Shown here piece by piece: positions 53,606 through 62,160 of a stretch of DNA of 64,000 nucleotides. The stretch covers positions 238,941-302,940 of the forward strand of contig JAGNIJ010000001.1 of the NCBI GenBank assembly GCA_018001225.1. The letters run 5' to 3'. The translations under genes and the position numbers were made by a program. The notes below the pieces were generated by a model that did no database searches, was not told where the DNA came from, and worked only from the letters and a program-made list of their open reading frames with translations. Each line of letters starts with the position of its first letter. Positions within the stretch are counted from its first letter, which is position 1. The stretch comes from Kiritimatiellia bacterium. Lineage in GTDB: Bacteria; Verrucomicrobiota; Kiritimatiellia; CAIQIC01; JAGNIJ01.

Positions 53606-54886
53606 ATGGACGGTCAAACCATGCATCGCTGGGCGTCGGACCTGTTTCCGATCTGCCGCAGCCTGACGGGCGAGGGTGTCCGCCGGACGCTGGCATACAT
53701 CCGGGAACTCGTCCCGGAACTCGTGGTCGAAAGCGTGCCGACCGGGACGCAGGCCTTCGACTGGACGGTGCCGGACGAGTGGACGATCCGGGACGCCTTC
53801 ATCGCCGACGAGGCGGGCCGGCGCGTCGTGGATTTCCGCCGGAACAACCTGCACCTGGTGGGCTACTCGGAGCCGGTGGACCGCTGGCTGGACCGGGAGG
53901 AACTGGACGCGTACCTGTATTCCCTCCCCGGCCAGCCCGACGCGATCCCCTACGTCACCTCCTATTACAGCCGCCGCTGGGGGTTCTGCGTGAGCGAGAA
54001 CCAGCGCCGGGCCCTGCCGCCGGGCCGCTACCGGGCGGTCGTGGACTCGGAACTGAAGCCCGGCGTGCTGAATTACGGCGAGGCGGTCTTGCCCGGGGAC
54101 ACCGCGGAGGAGGTCCTGCTTTCGACGTACGTCTGCCATCCCTCGATGGCCAACAACGAGCTGTCGGGGCCGGTGGTGACGACGGCCCTGGCGCGCTGGT
54201 TGCGGGACCTTTCGCGGCGCCGGTACACGTACCGGATCGTGTTCATCCCCGAGACCCTCGGCTCGCTGGTGTTCGTGAGCCGGAACCTGGAGCATTTGAA
54301 GAAACACGTTGTCGCCGGGTTCAACATCACGTGCGTGGGGGACGACCGGTGCTATTCCTACCTGCCGTCCCGCGCGGGCGACACGAAGGCGGACCACGCC
54401 GCCCTGCACGTGCTCCGGCACCTCGCGCTGGACTTCAAGCGGTACACGTGGCTTGACCGGGGGAGCGACGAGCGGCAGTACGGCGCCCCGGGCATCGACC
54501 TGCCCGTGGCTACGATCATGCGCAGCAAGTACGCCGCGTACCCGGAATACCACACGTCCCTCGACGACCTGGCCTTCGTCACGCCGTCGGGCCTGGAGGG
54601 CGGGTTCAACGCGTTGCGCGCCGCGCTCGAGGTGCTGGAAGGCAACGGCGTGCCCCGGGCCACGGTGCTCGGCGAACCGCAACTCGGGCGGCGCGGCTTG
54701 TACCCGACCGTCAGCCGCAAGGGCAGCACCGACGCGGTTCGCACAATGATGAACCTGCTCACCTACAGCGACGGCCGGCGCACCCTGCTGGAGATCGCGG
54801 ACGTCATCGGGACGCCCTTTGCGGAGTTAAGCCCGTTGTGCAAGAAGCTCGTGGACCACGGCCTGCTGACCTGGCAACCTGCGTGA
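53606..54886 (+). CDS. DUF4910 aminopeptidase-like protein
   Basis: About 426 aa. It has an M28-like peptidase fold interrupted by a jellyroll-type domain: WASDLFPICRSLTGEGVRRT at the start, LLSTYVCHPSMANNELSGPV (metal-binding His) near 173, IVFIPETLGSLVFVSRNL near 212, GSDERQYGAPGIDLPVATIM near 288 and YHTSLDDLAFV near 314. A winged-helix-like tail ends the protein. Members often sit in nonulosonic acid and surface glycan loci; whether they cut peptides or process N-acyl/aminoacyl sugars is not established. The start is 53606 or 53621; neither has a strong ribosome binding site. Confidence 0.72.
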   Translation: MDGQTMHRWASDLFPICRSLTGEGVRRTLAYIRELVPELVVESVPTGTQAFDWTVPDEWTIRDAFIADEAGRRVVDFRRNNLHLVGYSEPVDRWLDREELDAYLYSLPGQPDAIPYVTSYYSRRWGFCVSENQRRALPPGRYRAVVDSELKPGVLNYGEAVLPGDTAEEVLLSTYVCHPSMANNELSGPVVTTALARWLRDLSRRRYTYRIVFIPETLGSLVFVSRNLEHLKKHVVAGFNITCVGDDRCYSYLPSRAGDTKADHAALHVLRHLALDFKRYTWLDRGSDERQYGAPGIDLPVATIMRSKYAAYPEYHTSLDDLAFVTPSGLEGGFNALRAALEVLEGNGVPRATVLGEPQLGRRGLYPTVSRKGSTDAVRTMMNLLTYSDGRRTLLEIADVIGTPFAELSPLCKKLVDHGLLTWQPA

Positions 54887-54898
54887 GGCCGCACGGAC

Positions 54899-55879
54899 AT
54901 GAACGAACTGACCCCTGAACGCGAGCGCGCGATCCGGCACGTCCTGCAGCACTGCGGATCGGTCCGCACCGGCGAGTCGGTACTGATCCTCTGCAATCCC
55001 GAGACCCGGGACTTGGCGGAGGCCTTCCGCAAGAGCGCGGAATCCTGCACGGATTCCGGCCGGTTGGTGGAGATGCCGTTCAGCGCGAGCCACGGGCAGG
55101 AGCCTTCCGGCGAGGCGCGCGAGGCCATGCTCGGTGCCGCGCTGACGATCTCGCTCTGCGTCTACTCCCTGGCCCACAGCGCCGCGCGCGTGGAAGCGGC
55201 CCGGAACGGAGGCCGGTTCTTGAGCCTGCCCCTGTACTCCTGGAAGCTGTTGGACGATCCGGCCCTGGTCATTGATTACCGCGCGCGCCGACCCGACGTG
55301 GATCGCGTGGTCGGAGCGCTCACGGCCGGCGCGCGCGCGCGGGTGACCGGGCCCGCGGGGACGGATGTCGAGTTGCGCTTGGAGCATCGGCAGGGCAACG
55401 CGGCTCCGGGGTACGTCGAGCGGGCCGGGGACATGGGATCGCCCCCGGACGTCGAGGCCAACATCGCGCCGATCGAGGACGGCACCCGGGGCGTCATCGT
55501 CGCGGACGGCTCGATCACCACGCCCGAGATCGGCCTGCTGGAATCGCCGTTGCGCCTGGAGGTCGAGGGCGGACGGGTCCGCCGCGTGTCGGGCGCACGG
55601 GCCGATTACGCGGAGACGCTGGAGCGCCTGCTGGGGGGCGCGGACAGCGCGCGCCGCGTCGTGGGCGAGTTGGGGGTGGGCCTCAACCCGGTGGCCCGCT
55701 TGACCGGTTGCATGCTGACCGACGAGGGCTGCATGGGCTGTATTCATTTCGGACTGGGATCGAATGCCACGATCGGCGGCTGCAATAACGCCGGGTATCA
55801 TCTGGATGTGATCGTCCGGTCCGCGCGGCTGGAGGTGGACGGCCGGACGGTCCTGAACGGCGGGAGGGTCATGGTATGA
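54899..55879 (+). CDS. M29-like aminopeptidase family protein
   Basis: 326 aa. It resembles thermophilic aminopeptidase (M29/AmpS) proteins. The N-terminal domain has GSVRTGESVLILCNPETRDL; the C-terminal part has the metal-binding style block GELGVGLNPVARLTGCMLTD, then GCIHFGLGSNATIGGCNNAG and YHLDVIVRSARLEVDG. The Glu/His/Asp pattern of the family seems kept, but the protein is shorter than typical M29 enzymes (~370-410 aa). It follows the DUF4910 gene by 12 bp and overlaps the ligase by ATGA, so it belongs to the acyl-modification cassette. Confidence 0.65.
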   Translation: MNELTPERERAIRHVLQHCGSVRTGESVLILCNPETRDLAEAFRKSAESCTDSGRLVEMPFSASHGQEPSGEAREAMLGAALTISLCVYSLAHSAARVEAARNGGRFLSLPLYSWKLLDDPALVIDYRARRPDVDRVVGALTAGARARVTGPAGTDVELRLEHRQGNAAPGYVERAGDMGSPPDVEANIAPIEDGTRGVIVADGSITTPEIGLLESPLRLEVEGGRVRRVSGARADYAETLERLLGGADSARRVVGELGVGLNPVARLTGCMLTDEGCMGCIHFGLGSNATIGGCNNAGYHLDVIVRSARLEVDGRTVLNGGRVMV

Positions 55880-57396
55880 AGCCGGTACAACGCACGTTTG
55901 GCCGGGATTTCCTGGAGATCGCGGAACGTCGCTCGCGCGAGGTGGCCTTCGTCACCCCCCGCGACGTGGACACTGCGGAGCTGACCTACGGGCAGGTTGC
56001 GCTACTCGTGCGCCGCTGCTGGACCCTTTTCCGGCAGCATGGGCTGGCGCCGGGCGACACGGTTATGGGGATCATGCCCAATGCCCCGGATACGCTGGTC
56101 CTGCTGTACGCCGCCCTGGCGGCCGGGATGAAGTACGCGCCGTTAGCATGCACGGCGACCGAGGCGGAGGTGACCCGGTGGGGCCGCCTCGTGCGGCCGT
56201 CCCTGGCGCTCGTTTCCGACCTGCTGCCCGCGGCCCTGCAGGAGTCCGTGAAGGGTCTTGGTGTCCCGGTAACGCGGGTGACGGCGGACGGCGCCTTCGG
56301 CTGGCTGCCCCCGGCGGAGGCGGAGGCCGGGTTCGCCGCCGGCAAGCTGCTGTTGAGCACCAGCGGCACGACGGGCGAGCCCAAGGCCATGGTGATTGAC
56401 GGCGACACGCTCTGGGCCGCTGCCTGCGCCTTCGCGGACTTCCACTATCTCCGCGGCCGCGCGCCGCGCTTCTGGAACTACCTGCCCGTGTCCTATCTGG
56501 GCGGGCTATTCAATCTTGGCCTGATTCCCCTGGCGGCGGAGGGCTCGGTGGTCGTGGACGACACCTTCAGCGGGAAGACCTACCTGACCTACTGGCAATT
56601 TGTGGAGCGCCACGGCATTGATACCCTCTGGCTGGTGCCGACGATCGTTCGCGGCCTTGTGACGCTCGGGCGCGCGGCGCGGCGGCGGGTCAGGGACCTG
56701 GAGTCGCTCGTGCAGCGCTGTTTCCTGGGCACCGCGCCGATCGACTTGGGAACCAAGCGCGAGTTCGAAGTCATGTTCGGCCAAACTCTGCTGGAGAACT
56801 ACGCGCTCTCGGAAACCACCTTCCTTACGTCGGAAACGCCCGCGACCCTGGAGCACCGCTCGGAAGGCAGCGTCGGGGAAGTGCTGCCCGGCGTGGAGCT
56901 GGAGTTCCGGCCCGTCCGGGAGGCCGAATCCGGCGAATCGGTCCAGGAGGTCCGTGTGCGGACGCCTTTCCTGTTCGACGGCTACCTCGGCGAGGGCGGG
57001 GTCGTATCCCGCCCGGTGGACGACGAGGGCTGGTTCCCGACCGGGGACCTTGGTCAGTTTAATGATGGGGGCGCGCTGGTGATTACCGGCCGGACGCGGG
57101 ACGTCGTCAAGAAGGGCGGCTACCTGATCGCGCTGCGGGAGATCGAGCGGATCGCCGAGGGCCTGGAAGGCGTCCAGGAGGCCGCGGCGGTTCGCGTGCG
57201 TCACGATTTTTATGGGGAAAGCTACGTGCTGTACGTGGTGCCTGCGAAGCCCGCGGGCGACGGGTTCCGGGAGCAGACGGCCCGGGCCCTGCACGCCCAA
57301 CTGGCTTCCTACCGCTGGCCGGAGGAGGTGCTTGTCGCCGAAAGCCTGCCGAAGACTTCCTCCGGTAAAATCCGCAAGGGGCTCCTGGCCCGGTAG
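55876..57396 (+). CDS. AMP-forming acyl/aminoacyl ligase
   Basis: 506 aa, ANL superfamily. It activates a carboxylic acid with ATP, probably to load the acyl carrier protein encoded at 58652. The P-loop KLLLSTSGTTGEPKAMVIDG is near residue 158; ENYALSETTFLTSETPATLE, WFPTGDLGQFNDGGALVITG and the C-terminal catalytic Lys in LPKTSSGKIRKGLLAR are all present. The substrate (fatty, hydroxy or amino acid) cannot be read from the sequence. Its start overlaps the previous stop. Confidence 0.87.
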   Translation: MKPVQRTFGRDFLEIAERRSREVAFVTPRDVDTAELTYGQVALLVRRCWTLFRQHGLAPGDTVMGIMPNAPDTLVLLYAALAAGMKYAPLACTATEAEVTRWGRLVRPSLALVSDLLPAALQESVKGLGVPVTRVTADGAFGWLPPAEAEAGFAAGKLLLSTSGTTGEPKAMVIDGDTLWAAACAFADFHYLRGRAPRFWNYLPVSYLGGLFNLGLIPLAAEGSVVVDDTFSGKTYLTYWQFVERHGIDTLWLVPTIVRGLVTLGRAARRRVRDLESLVQRCFLGTAPIDLGTKREFEVMFGQTLLENYALSETTFLTSETPATLEHRSEGSVGEVLPGVELEFRPVREAESGESVQEVRVRTPFLFDGYLGEGGVVSRPVDDEGWFPTGDLGQFNDGGALVITGRTRDVVKKGGYLIALREIERIAEGLEGVQEAAAVRVRHDFYGESYVLYVVPAKPAGDGFREQTARALHAQLASYRWPEEVLVAESLPKTSSGKIRKGLLAR

Positions 57397-57405
57397 GAGG
57401 GGATC

Positions 57406-58638
57406 ATGACGCGACCCGACATGCAGATCAGCCGGACGGCGGCCGGGATCCCCGAGGCGCTGTCCATCTACATGAACCAACTGGTGTACGACCAGAAGAG
57501 AAAGGGGCGCGACATCACCGTGCTGTCCCTGGGCGAGGCGTTTTTCGACATCCCCATGTTCGATTTCTCCGCCATCGATTTCGTCAAGGGCTACCACTAC
57601 TCCGACAGCCAGGGCATTCCCGAACTGCGGCATAAGATCGCGGGTTTCTACGGGAAGCAGTACGGGGCGCCCGTGAATGCCAACACCGAGTTGCTGATCA
57701 GCGCGGGGTCCAAGGTTATCCTCTACCTGGCCATGCAGGCGACGGTGAACCCGGGGGAGGAGATCCTAATCCATGAGCCGGCGTGGTTGAGTTACCAGGA
57801 GCAGGCGAGGATCGTCGGCGCGGTGCCCCGCTTTATTCCGTACGACTGCCCGGTCGAGCAATTCGGCCGGTACATGACTGACCGGACCCGGATGATGGTC
57901 ATAAACAATCCCAACAACCCGGCGGGCCGCCTGTACCGCGAACCGGAGCTCCAGGCCCTCTACGAGATTTGTCGGTCCCGGGGCGTGTATATTCTCGTGG
58001 ACGAGGCCTACAGCGACTTCCTCATCGACGAGCCGTTTGTCAGCATGGCCCGCGTGGCGCCCGACAAGAGCGGCGTGATCGTGGCCAACTCGCTGTCGAA
58101 GAACATGGGCATGTCCGGCTGGCGCGTGGGGTACGCGATCTCCACGCCGGACGTTATCCAGGCCATCCTGCGTCTGAACCAGCACGTCATCACGTGCGCC
58201 TCCACGGTCCTCCTGCTGTACATGGCACGGTACTTCGACGACGTGATCTCGCGGACGCTGCCGCAGGTGGCCGAGGTGGTGAAGAAACGCGAGCGCATCG
58301 CAAAGTTCATGGACGGCATCGGCCTCCAGCGGCTGCCCGGGGGCTCCACCTTCTACTTCTTTGTCCGGATAGACCCCTTCCCGGGAACGGACCTCGAACT
58401 GGCCCTGCATCTCCTCTTTGATCATCAGATTTCCGTCGTCCCGGGGTCAGCCTACGGGGAGAGCACCCGGCGCTTCGTTCGCGTCGGGATCGGCACGGAG
58501 CCCGAGGAGCGCATCCATGACGCCCTCCACATTCTCCGGGATGCCCTCGCGATGCCGTCGTTCGACGGCGCCGCCCAGCAGCAGCGGCTCGACGCCATGG
58601 GCGTCAAGCGGTTCGTCGTGCCCCCGCGCGTACCGTAG
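57406..58638 (+). CDS. PLP-dependent class I/II aminotransferase
   Basis: 410 aa, fold type I. The PLP lysine is in NSLSKNMGMSGWRVGYAIS near residue 232. INNPNNPAGRLYREPELQAL, YILVDEAYSDFLID and the C-terminal Arg in RRFVRVGIGTEPEE fit aspartate-aminotransferase-like enzymes that act on amino acids. GGAGGGG precedes the start. Between the ligase and the carrier protein, it may make the amino acid that is then activated (inference). A sugar aminotransferase role is unlikely because it is not of the DegT family. Confidence 0.83.
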   Translation: MTRPDMQISRTAAGIPEALSIYMNQLVYDQKRKGRDITVLSLGEAFFDIPMFDFSAIDFVKGYHYSDSQGIPELRHKIAGFYGKQYGAPVNANTELLISAGSKVILYLAMQATVNPGEEILIHEPAWLSYQEQARIVGAVPRFIPYDCPVEQFGRYMTDRTRMMVINNPNNPAGRLYREPELQALYEICRSRGVYILVDEAYSDFLIDEPFVSMARVAPDKSGVIVANSLSKNMGMSGWRVGYAISTPDVIQAILRLNQHVITCASTVLLLYMARYFDDVISRTLPQVAEVVKKRERIAKFMDGIGLQRLPGGSTFYFFVRIDPFPGTDLELALHLLFDHQISVVPGSAYGESTRRFVRVGIGTEPEERIHDALHILRDALAMPSFDGAAQQQRLDAMGVKRFVVPPRVP

Positions 58639-58651
58639 CCGAGGCGGAGCA

Positions 58652-58909
58652 ATGGATACGCAAACATGGCTGAAAAACTGGCTGCAGGCCCGGGGGCGTG
58701 GAGAGCCCGGGGCCCTGGGCTCGAATGACGATTTTGTGGCCTTGGGCGTTCTGGACTCGTTCGGGACCGTTGAATTGATCAGCGCCACCGAAGAGCACTA
58801 CGGCATCGAGTTCGAACCCGGAGATTTTCAAGACAAGGCGTTCACCACCATCGCCGGGTTCTGCGGCGCTATAGACAGGCGCTGCAAGCAGAAGGGGGAT
58901 CGGCCATGA
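58652..58909 (+). CDS. Acyl carrier protein
   Basis: An 85-aa stand-alone carrier. The phosphopantetheine Ser is in ALGVLDSFGTVELISATEEH near residue 36 (DSF rather than the DSL of fatty-acid ACP). EFEPGDFQDKAFTTIAGFCG is the usual third-helix region. The start at 58652 has GAGGCGGAGC upstream; the stop overlaps the methyltransferase start. Position after an AMP ligase and before an acyltransferase suggests it shuttles an activated acyl group to a sugar. Confidence 0.85.
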   Translation: MDTQTWLKNWLQARGRGEPGALGSNDDFVALGVLDSFGTVELISATEEHYGIEFEPGDFQDKAFTTIAGFCGAIDRRCKQKGDRP

Positions 58910-59643
58910 CGAAAGACCAGCGGGGACGGTCGAAGAGCGGCGAGGGCATGCATCGGGCGTGGGACAAGTACAGAGAGACCGATGCCGAGTACTTCAAGTA
59001 CATCGCCTGGCTTGAGCGCCAGCGGTTTGACACCCGCGAACTGGTGTTCAATTACCCGGTCTTTGTCGGCCAGGTAAACCTGGCGCGGCACCTGATGATG
59101 TACGACTTGTACGCGCGAGTCCGCGAGTTGTCGGGCAACATCGCGGATATCGGGACGTTCAAGGGCGCATCCTTCCTCTTTTTTGCCAAGCTCGTGGCCC
59201 TTTTCGAGCGGGCATCCACCACGCAGGTCCATGGATTTGACTGGTTCCGCGGCATGGCGCCGGGACGCCGGGATTCCACGAAGGCGGGCCAATACAGGGC
59301 CAGCTACGGCATGCTGTCCGCCATGGTGCGGCGGCAGGGGCTGGGCGACGTGGCGGTCCTGCACCGGATGGACCTTGTCCGGCAGTTTTCTCCGTTTCTT
59401 GATCGCAATCCGCAGATGCGGTTCAAGTTGAGTTTCGTGGATTGCGGAATCGAAGCGGTGCTCAATGCCGTCGTGGGCCCGCTGTGGCAGCGTACGGTGC
59501 CGGGGGGCATCATGATCTTCGACCACTACGGCTCGGAGGCTTCGCCTACGGAAAGCGCGGCCGTGGAAGCGGTGATCGGATCCTGCCGAATTCGTCACTT
59601 CCCGCATGTGCGCCAGGCGACGGCGTACGTCATCAAGGAATAG
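58906..59643 (+). CDS. TylF/MycF-like SAM-dependent methyltransferase
   Basis: 245 aa. The SAM site is in ELSGNIADIGTFKGASFLFF near residue 68; VHGFDWFRGMAPGRRDSTKA follows, and LSFVDCGIEAVLNAVVGPLW then PGGIMIFDHYGSEASPTESA match the metal-dependent sugar O-methyltransferases of macrolide pathways. It is coupled to the ACP by an ATGA overlap, so the substrate could be the carrier-bound acyl group or a sugar hydroxyl. Confidence 0.75.
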   Translation: MTKDQRGRSKSGEGMHRAWDKYRETDAEYFKYIAWLERQRFDTRELVFNYPVFVGQVNLARHLMMYDLYARVRELSGNIADIGTFKGASFLFFAKLVALFERASTTQVHGFDWFRGMAPGRRDSTKAGQYRASYGMLSAMVRRQGLGDVAVLHRMDLVRQFSPFLDRNPQMRFKLSFVDCGIEAVLNAVVGPLWQRTVPGGIMIFDHYGSEASPTESAAVEAVIGSCRIRHFPHVRQATAYVIKE

Positions 59644-59683
59644 CCCGACGAGGGAGCCCGCGCCCCTGTGGGATGCAGTCAGG

Positions 59684-60490
59684 ATGCCCCGAAGCTATGA
59701 TATCGCCGATTTGACCGCGGCCTTTCGCTGGGGCGGGTTGGGCCCGGGGGATGTGGTTTTTACTCACAGCAATATTGCGCTGTTTGGAAAACCAGTCTGG
59801 GCGTACAGCGCGGAAACCCTATGCGAGGGGGTGTGCCGGGCGTTTCGCGAGGTGATCGGGCCCGAGGGGACGCTCGTGGTCCCGGTGTTCACCTACTCGT
59901 ATTGCCGCGGAGAAGTTTTCAACCCCGCCGCGAGCGCGTCGGACTGCGGCCTCCTGGCGGAATGGGTGCGCACACGGCCTGGCGCCCTGCGCTCCGAGGA
60001 TCCGATCTTCAGCGTCGCGGCCCTGGGCCCGCAGGCGGGGGCGCTGACCCGCGATGTGCCGCGTGAATGCTTCGGGAGCGGCTCGTTCTGGACCCGGCTC
60101 GTGGAGGCAAACGGTTGGATATGCAACCTCAACGTGTTCGAAGCGGGTTCCACGCTGTTTCACTACGTGGAGCGTAAACTGGGCGTTCCCTATCGCTTTG
60201 ACAAGGTGTTTGAGGGCGTCACGGAAAAAGACGGCCGCCGCGAGAAAACAAGCGCGGTGTACTTCTGCCGCCGCCTGGACGATCCCCGGGCCGTGCCGAA
60301 TAACGATGCCTTCAGCCGGTTGGCTTACGATCGGGGGGTGGCGAGGAAAATACCCGTGGGCGGTGGAACCGTGGCCATGATCCGCGCCCGGGACGTTGTG
60401 AGGTTGATCGAGGAAACGCTGCCGTCCCGGCCTTGGCTCCTGACGGCCGCCGATGGCGGCGCGCCTGAGCCACAAGATAAGCACGCGTGA
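59684..60490 (+). CDS. AAC(3)-family N-acyltransferase
   Basis: 268 aa, Antibiotic_NAT superfamily. It has DLTAAFRWGGLGPGDVVFTH, VIGPEGTLVVPVFTYSYCRG, LLAEWVRTRPGALRSEDPIF, SVAALGP and NVFEAGSTLFHYVERKLGVP, in the usual order with the catalytic His region retained. In surface glycan loci such proteins acylate amino sugars; drug resistance is not implied. With the ligase and ACP it could complete an ACP-dependent N-acylation route (inference). I start at the ATG at 59684. Confidence 0.8.
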   Translation: MPRSYDIADLTAAFRWGGLGPGDVVFTHSNIALFGKPVWAYSAETLCEGVCRAFREVIGPEGTLVVPVFTYSYCRGEVFNPAASASDCGLLAEWVRTRPGALRSEDPIFSVAALGPQAGALTRDVPRECFGSGSFWTRLVEANGWICNLNVFEAGSTLFHYVERKLGVPYRFDKVFEGVTEKDGRREKTSAVYFCRRLDDPRAVPNNDAFSRLAYDRGVARKIPVGGGTVAMIRARDVVRLIEETLPSRPWLLTAADGGAPEPQDKHA

Positions 60491-60535
60491 AGCCGGCATA
60501 CCCCCGGCGACAGCAAGCAAGAGAAATCGTTGACC

Positions 60536-61942
60536 ATGTCCGAACCTCCCGCTATTGCCGTTCGCGGCCTGTCGAAGAAGTTCTCCCGCTCCCTGAAGCG
60601 GGCGATGTGGTACGGGCTGGTGGACATCGCCCGGGCCGCGTTGCTCCCGCACCGCTTCCGCTCGCCGAACCTGGCCGCCCGGGTGGCGGATGCGTCGGGT
60701 CCGCAGCCCATCCCATATCAAGCCGCACCCCTTCAGGTTTCAGGTCTCCGCCCTCCGCCCTCCTCCGACGGCCTCCGTCCCTCCGAGTTCTGGGCGCTGC
60801 AGGACGTCTCCTTCGACCTGCGCCGGGGCGAATGCCTGGGCGTGGTCGGGCACAACGGGGCGGGCAAGAGCACGCTGTTCTCGATCTTGAGCGGCATCTA
60901 CGGCCCCACGCGCGGGCACGTGGAAATCCGCGGCCGGCTGCAGGCCTTGATTGCCCTCGGCGCGGGCTTTCACCCGATGCTGTCCGGGCGCGAAAACGTC
61001 TACATCAACGGCCTGATCCTGGGCCTGACCGAGGAGGAAATTGCGCGGAAGTTCAACGCGATCCTGGAGTTCGCCGAGCTGGGCGATTTCATCGACATGC
61101 CCGTAAAAAACTACTCGTCGGGCATGTTCGTGCGCCTGGCCTTTTCCGTGGCCGCACACCTGGACCCGGACATCCTGCTGGTGGACGAAGTCCTGGCCGT
61201 GGGCGACATGGCCTTCCAGAACAAGAGCTTCGAGCGCATGCGGTCCCTGCTGGACCAGGGCGTGCCCATGATGTTCGTTTCGCACTCCCCGCAGGCGGTG
61301 GAGATGGTCGCCACGCGGGTCGCGTGGCTCGACCGTGGCCAGGTGAAGGAGACCGGCGATCCCCGGGAGATCCTGCGGCACTACGCGACCTTCATGGAGG
61401 CCCATGCCCTCCCGCCCGGGGGCGGCACCCCGCCGCCCGCGAGTACGTTGCAGCCCATGTGGATTACCCGCGTGGAAACGCTCGCGGACGATGGGGGGGC
61501 CAGAACGGAATACAGTTGGCGTGAGTCTGTCCGTCTCCGGTTTCACTACGAGAACCAGCAGGAAGGCTTGCCGGGGTACCTGAACTTCATCCTCAAGAAG
61601 AAAGGCAACTTCGAGGTCATTTTCACGAGCCTTTGCATGTTGTCGGACGGACTGACGGTCCGGGTGCCGAAGGGAACAGGTTCGTTCGATTGCCTGCTGC
61701 GGACTCCAAGCCTGGCGGCCGGCACCTACGAGGTCTGGGCCGGCGTGCGGCGCGCGATCACGTCCGGCGTGGGGCAGGACATGTTCCAGAAGATCTTTCA
61801 CGCCGGGTCGTTCCGGATCGCGGCCACGCCGGAGGAGATGGGGCGGCCGGGCTTGCCGCACGCCATGTCCACCCACCTGCCGCCCCTGGTCATGGACCAT
61901 ACGTGGTGCGATGCGCAAGGGAACCCGCTGCCCGCGCGCTGA
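60536..61942 (+). CDS. Wzt-type polysaccharide export ATPase with C-terminal substrate domain
   Basis: 468 aa. The ATPase half has VVGHNGAGKSTLFSILSGIY (Walker A near residue 107), YSSGMFVRLAFSVAAHL (signature) and DILLVDEVLAVGD (Walker B). The C-terminal ~150 residues form a beta-sandwich like the Wzt carbohydrate-binding domain (YSWRESVRLRFHYENQQEGL; GSFDCLLRTPSLAAGTYEVW). It should pair with the permease at 46018. Residues ~64-82 (APLQVSGLRPPPSSDGL) are a heptamer-repeat insertion ahead of the first conserved strand. Confidence 0.9.
   Translation: MSEPPAIAVRGLSKKFSRSLKRAMWYGLVDIARAALLPHRFRSPNLAARVADASGPQPIPYQAAPLQVSGLRPPPSSDGLRPSEFWALQDVSFDLRRGECLGVVGHNGAGKSTLFSILSGIYGPTRGHVEIRGRLQALIALGAGFHPMLSGRENVYINGLILGLTEEEIARKFNAILEFAELGDFIDMPVKNYSSGMFVRLAFSVAAHLDPDILLVDEVLAVGDMAFQNKSFERMRSLLDQGVPMMFVSHSPQAVEMVATRVAWLDRGQVKETGDPREILRHYATFMEAHALPPGGGTPPPASTLQPMWITRVETLADDGGARTEYSWRESVRLRFHYENQQEGLPGYLNFILKKKGNFEVIFTSLCMLSDGLTVRVPKGTGSFDCLLRTPSLAAGTYEVWAGVRRAITSGVGQDMFQKIFHAGSFRIAATPEEMGRPGLPHAMSTHLPPLVMDHTWCDAQGNPLPAR
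60732..60785. repeat. Heptamer array inside the Wzt-like gene
   Basis: TTCAGGT x2, CTCCGCC x2, CTCCTCC, GACGGCC, TCCGTCC form seven-base units read through in frame. The same CAGGTTTCAGGT core occurs in pseG at 51511. Confidence 0.65.
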
Positions 61943-61956
61943 AGAGACGGTGGGCG

Positions 61957-61982
61957 GCCACACCGTTACCGGTGCGGGTACG
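61957..61982. repeat. TTAC-loop hairpin element, copy 5
   Basis: GCCAC, ACCG, TTAC, CGGT, GCGGGTACG: the stem differs from every other copy and still pairs. It follows the Wzt-like gene by 14 bp. Confidence 0.7.
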
Positions 61983-62006
61983 AAGCGCGGGCCGGAGGAG
62001 GAGGGA

Positions 62007-62091
62007 GCCCACCCCCGACCCCTCCGGAGGAGGGGAGAAAAGAGAACGATCCCCTCCTGGGGAGGGGTCCGCGAAGCGGGGGGTGGGTTTC
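62007..62091. repeat. Nested palindromic repeat before the glycosidase-like gene
   Basis: Outer arms CCCACCCCC and GGGGGGTGGG enclose GACCCCTCC/GGGGAGGGGTC and inner CCTCC/GGAGG pairs. Related to the palindrome at 50729. Confidence 0.65.
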
Positions 62092-62160
62092 AGGATCATG
62101 CGCTCACCAAAAGAAAAACGGTATTCCTTGTCTCGTCCTAACCCGAAGAGGCTTCTCTGC

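Noticed and set aside
59684..60490. Aminoglycoside resistance gene
   Set aside because: AAC(3)-family fold is clear, but its place among glycan genes beside an ACP points to sugar acylation; resistance cannot be inferred.
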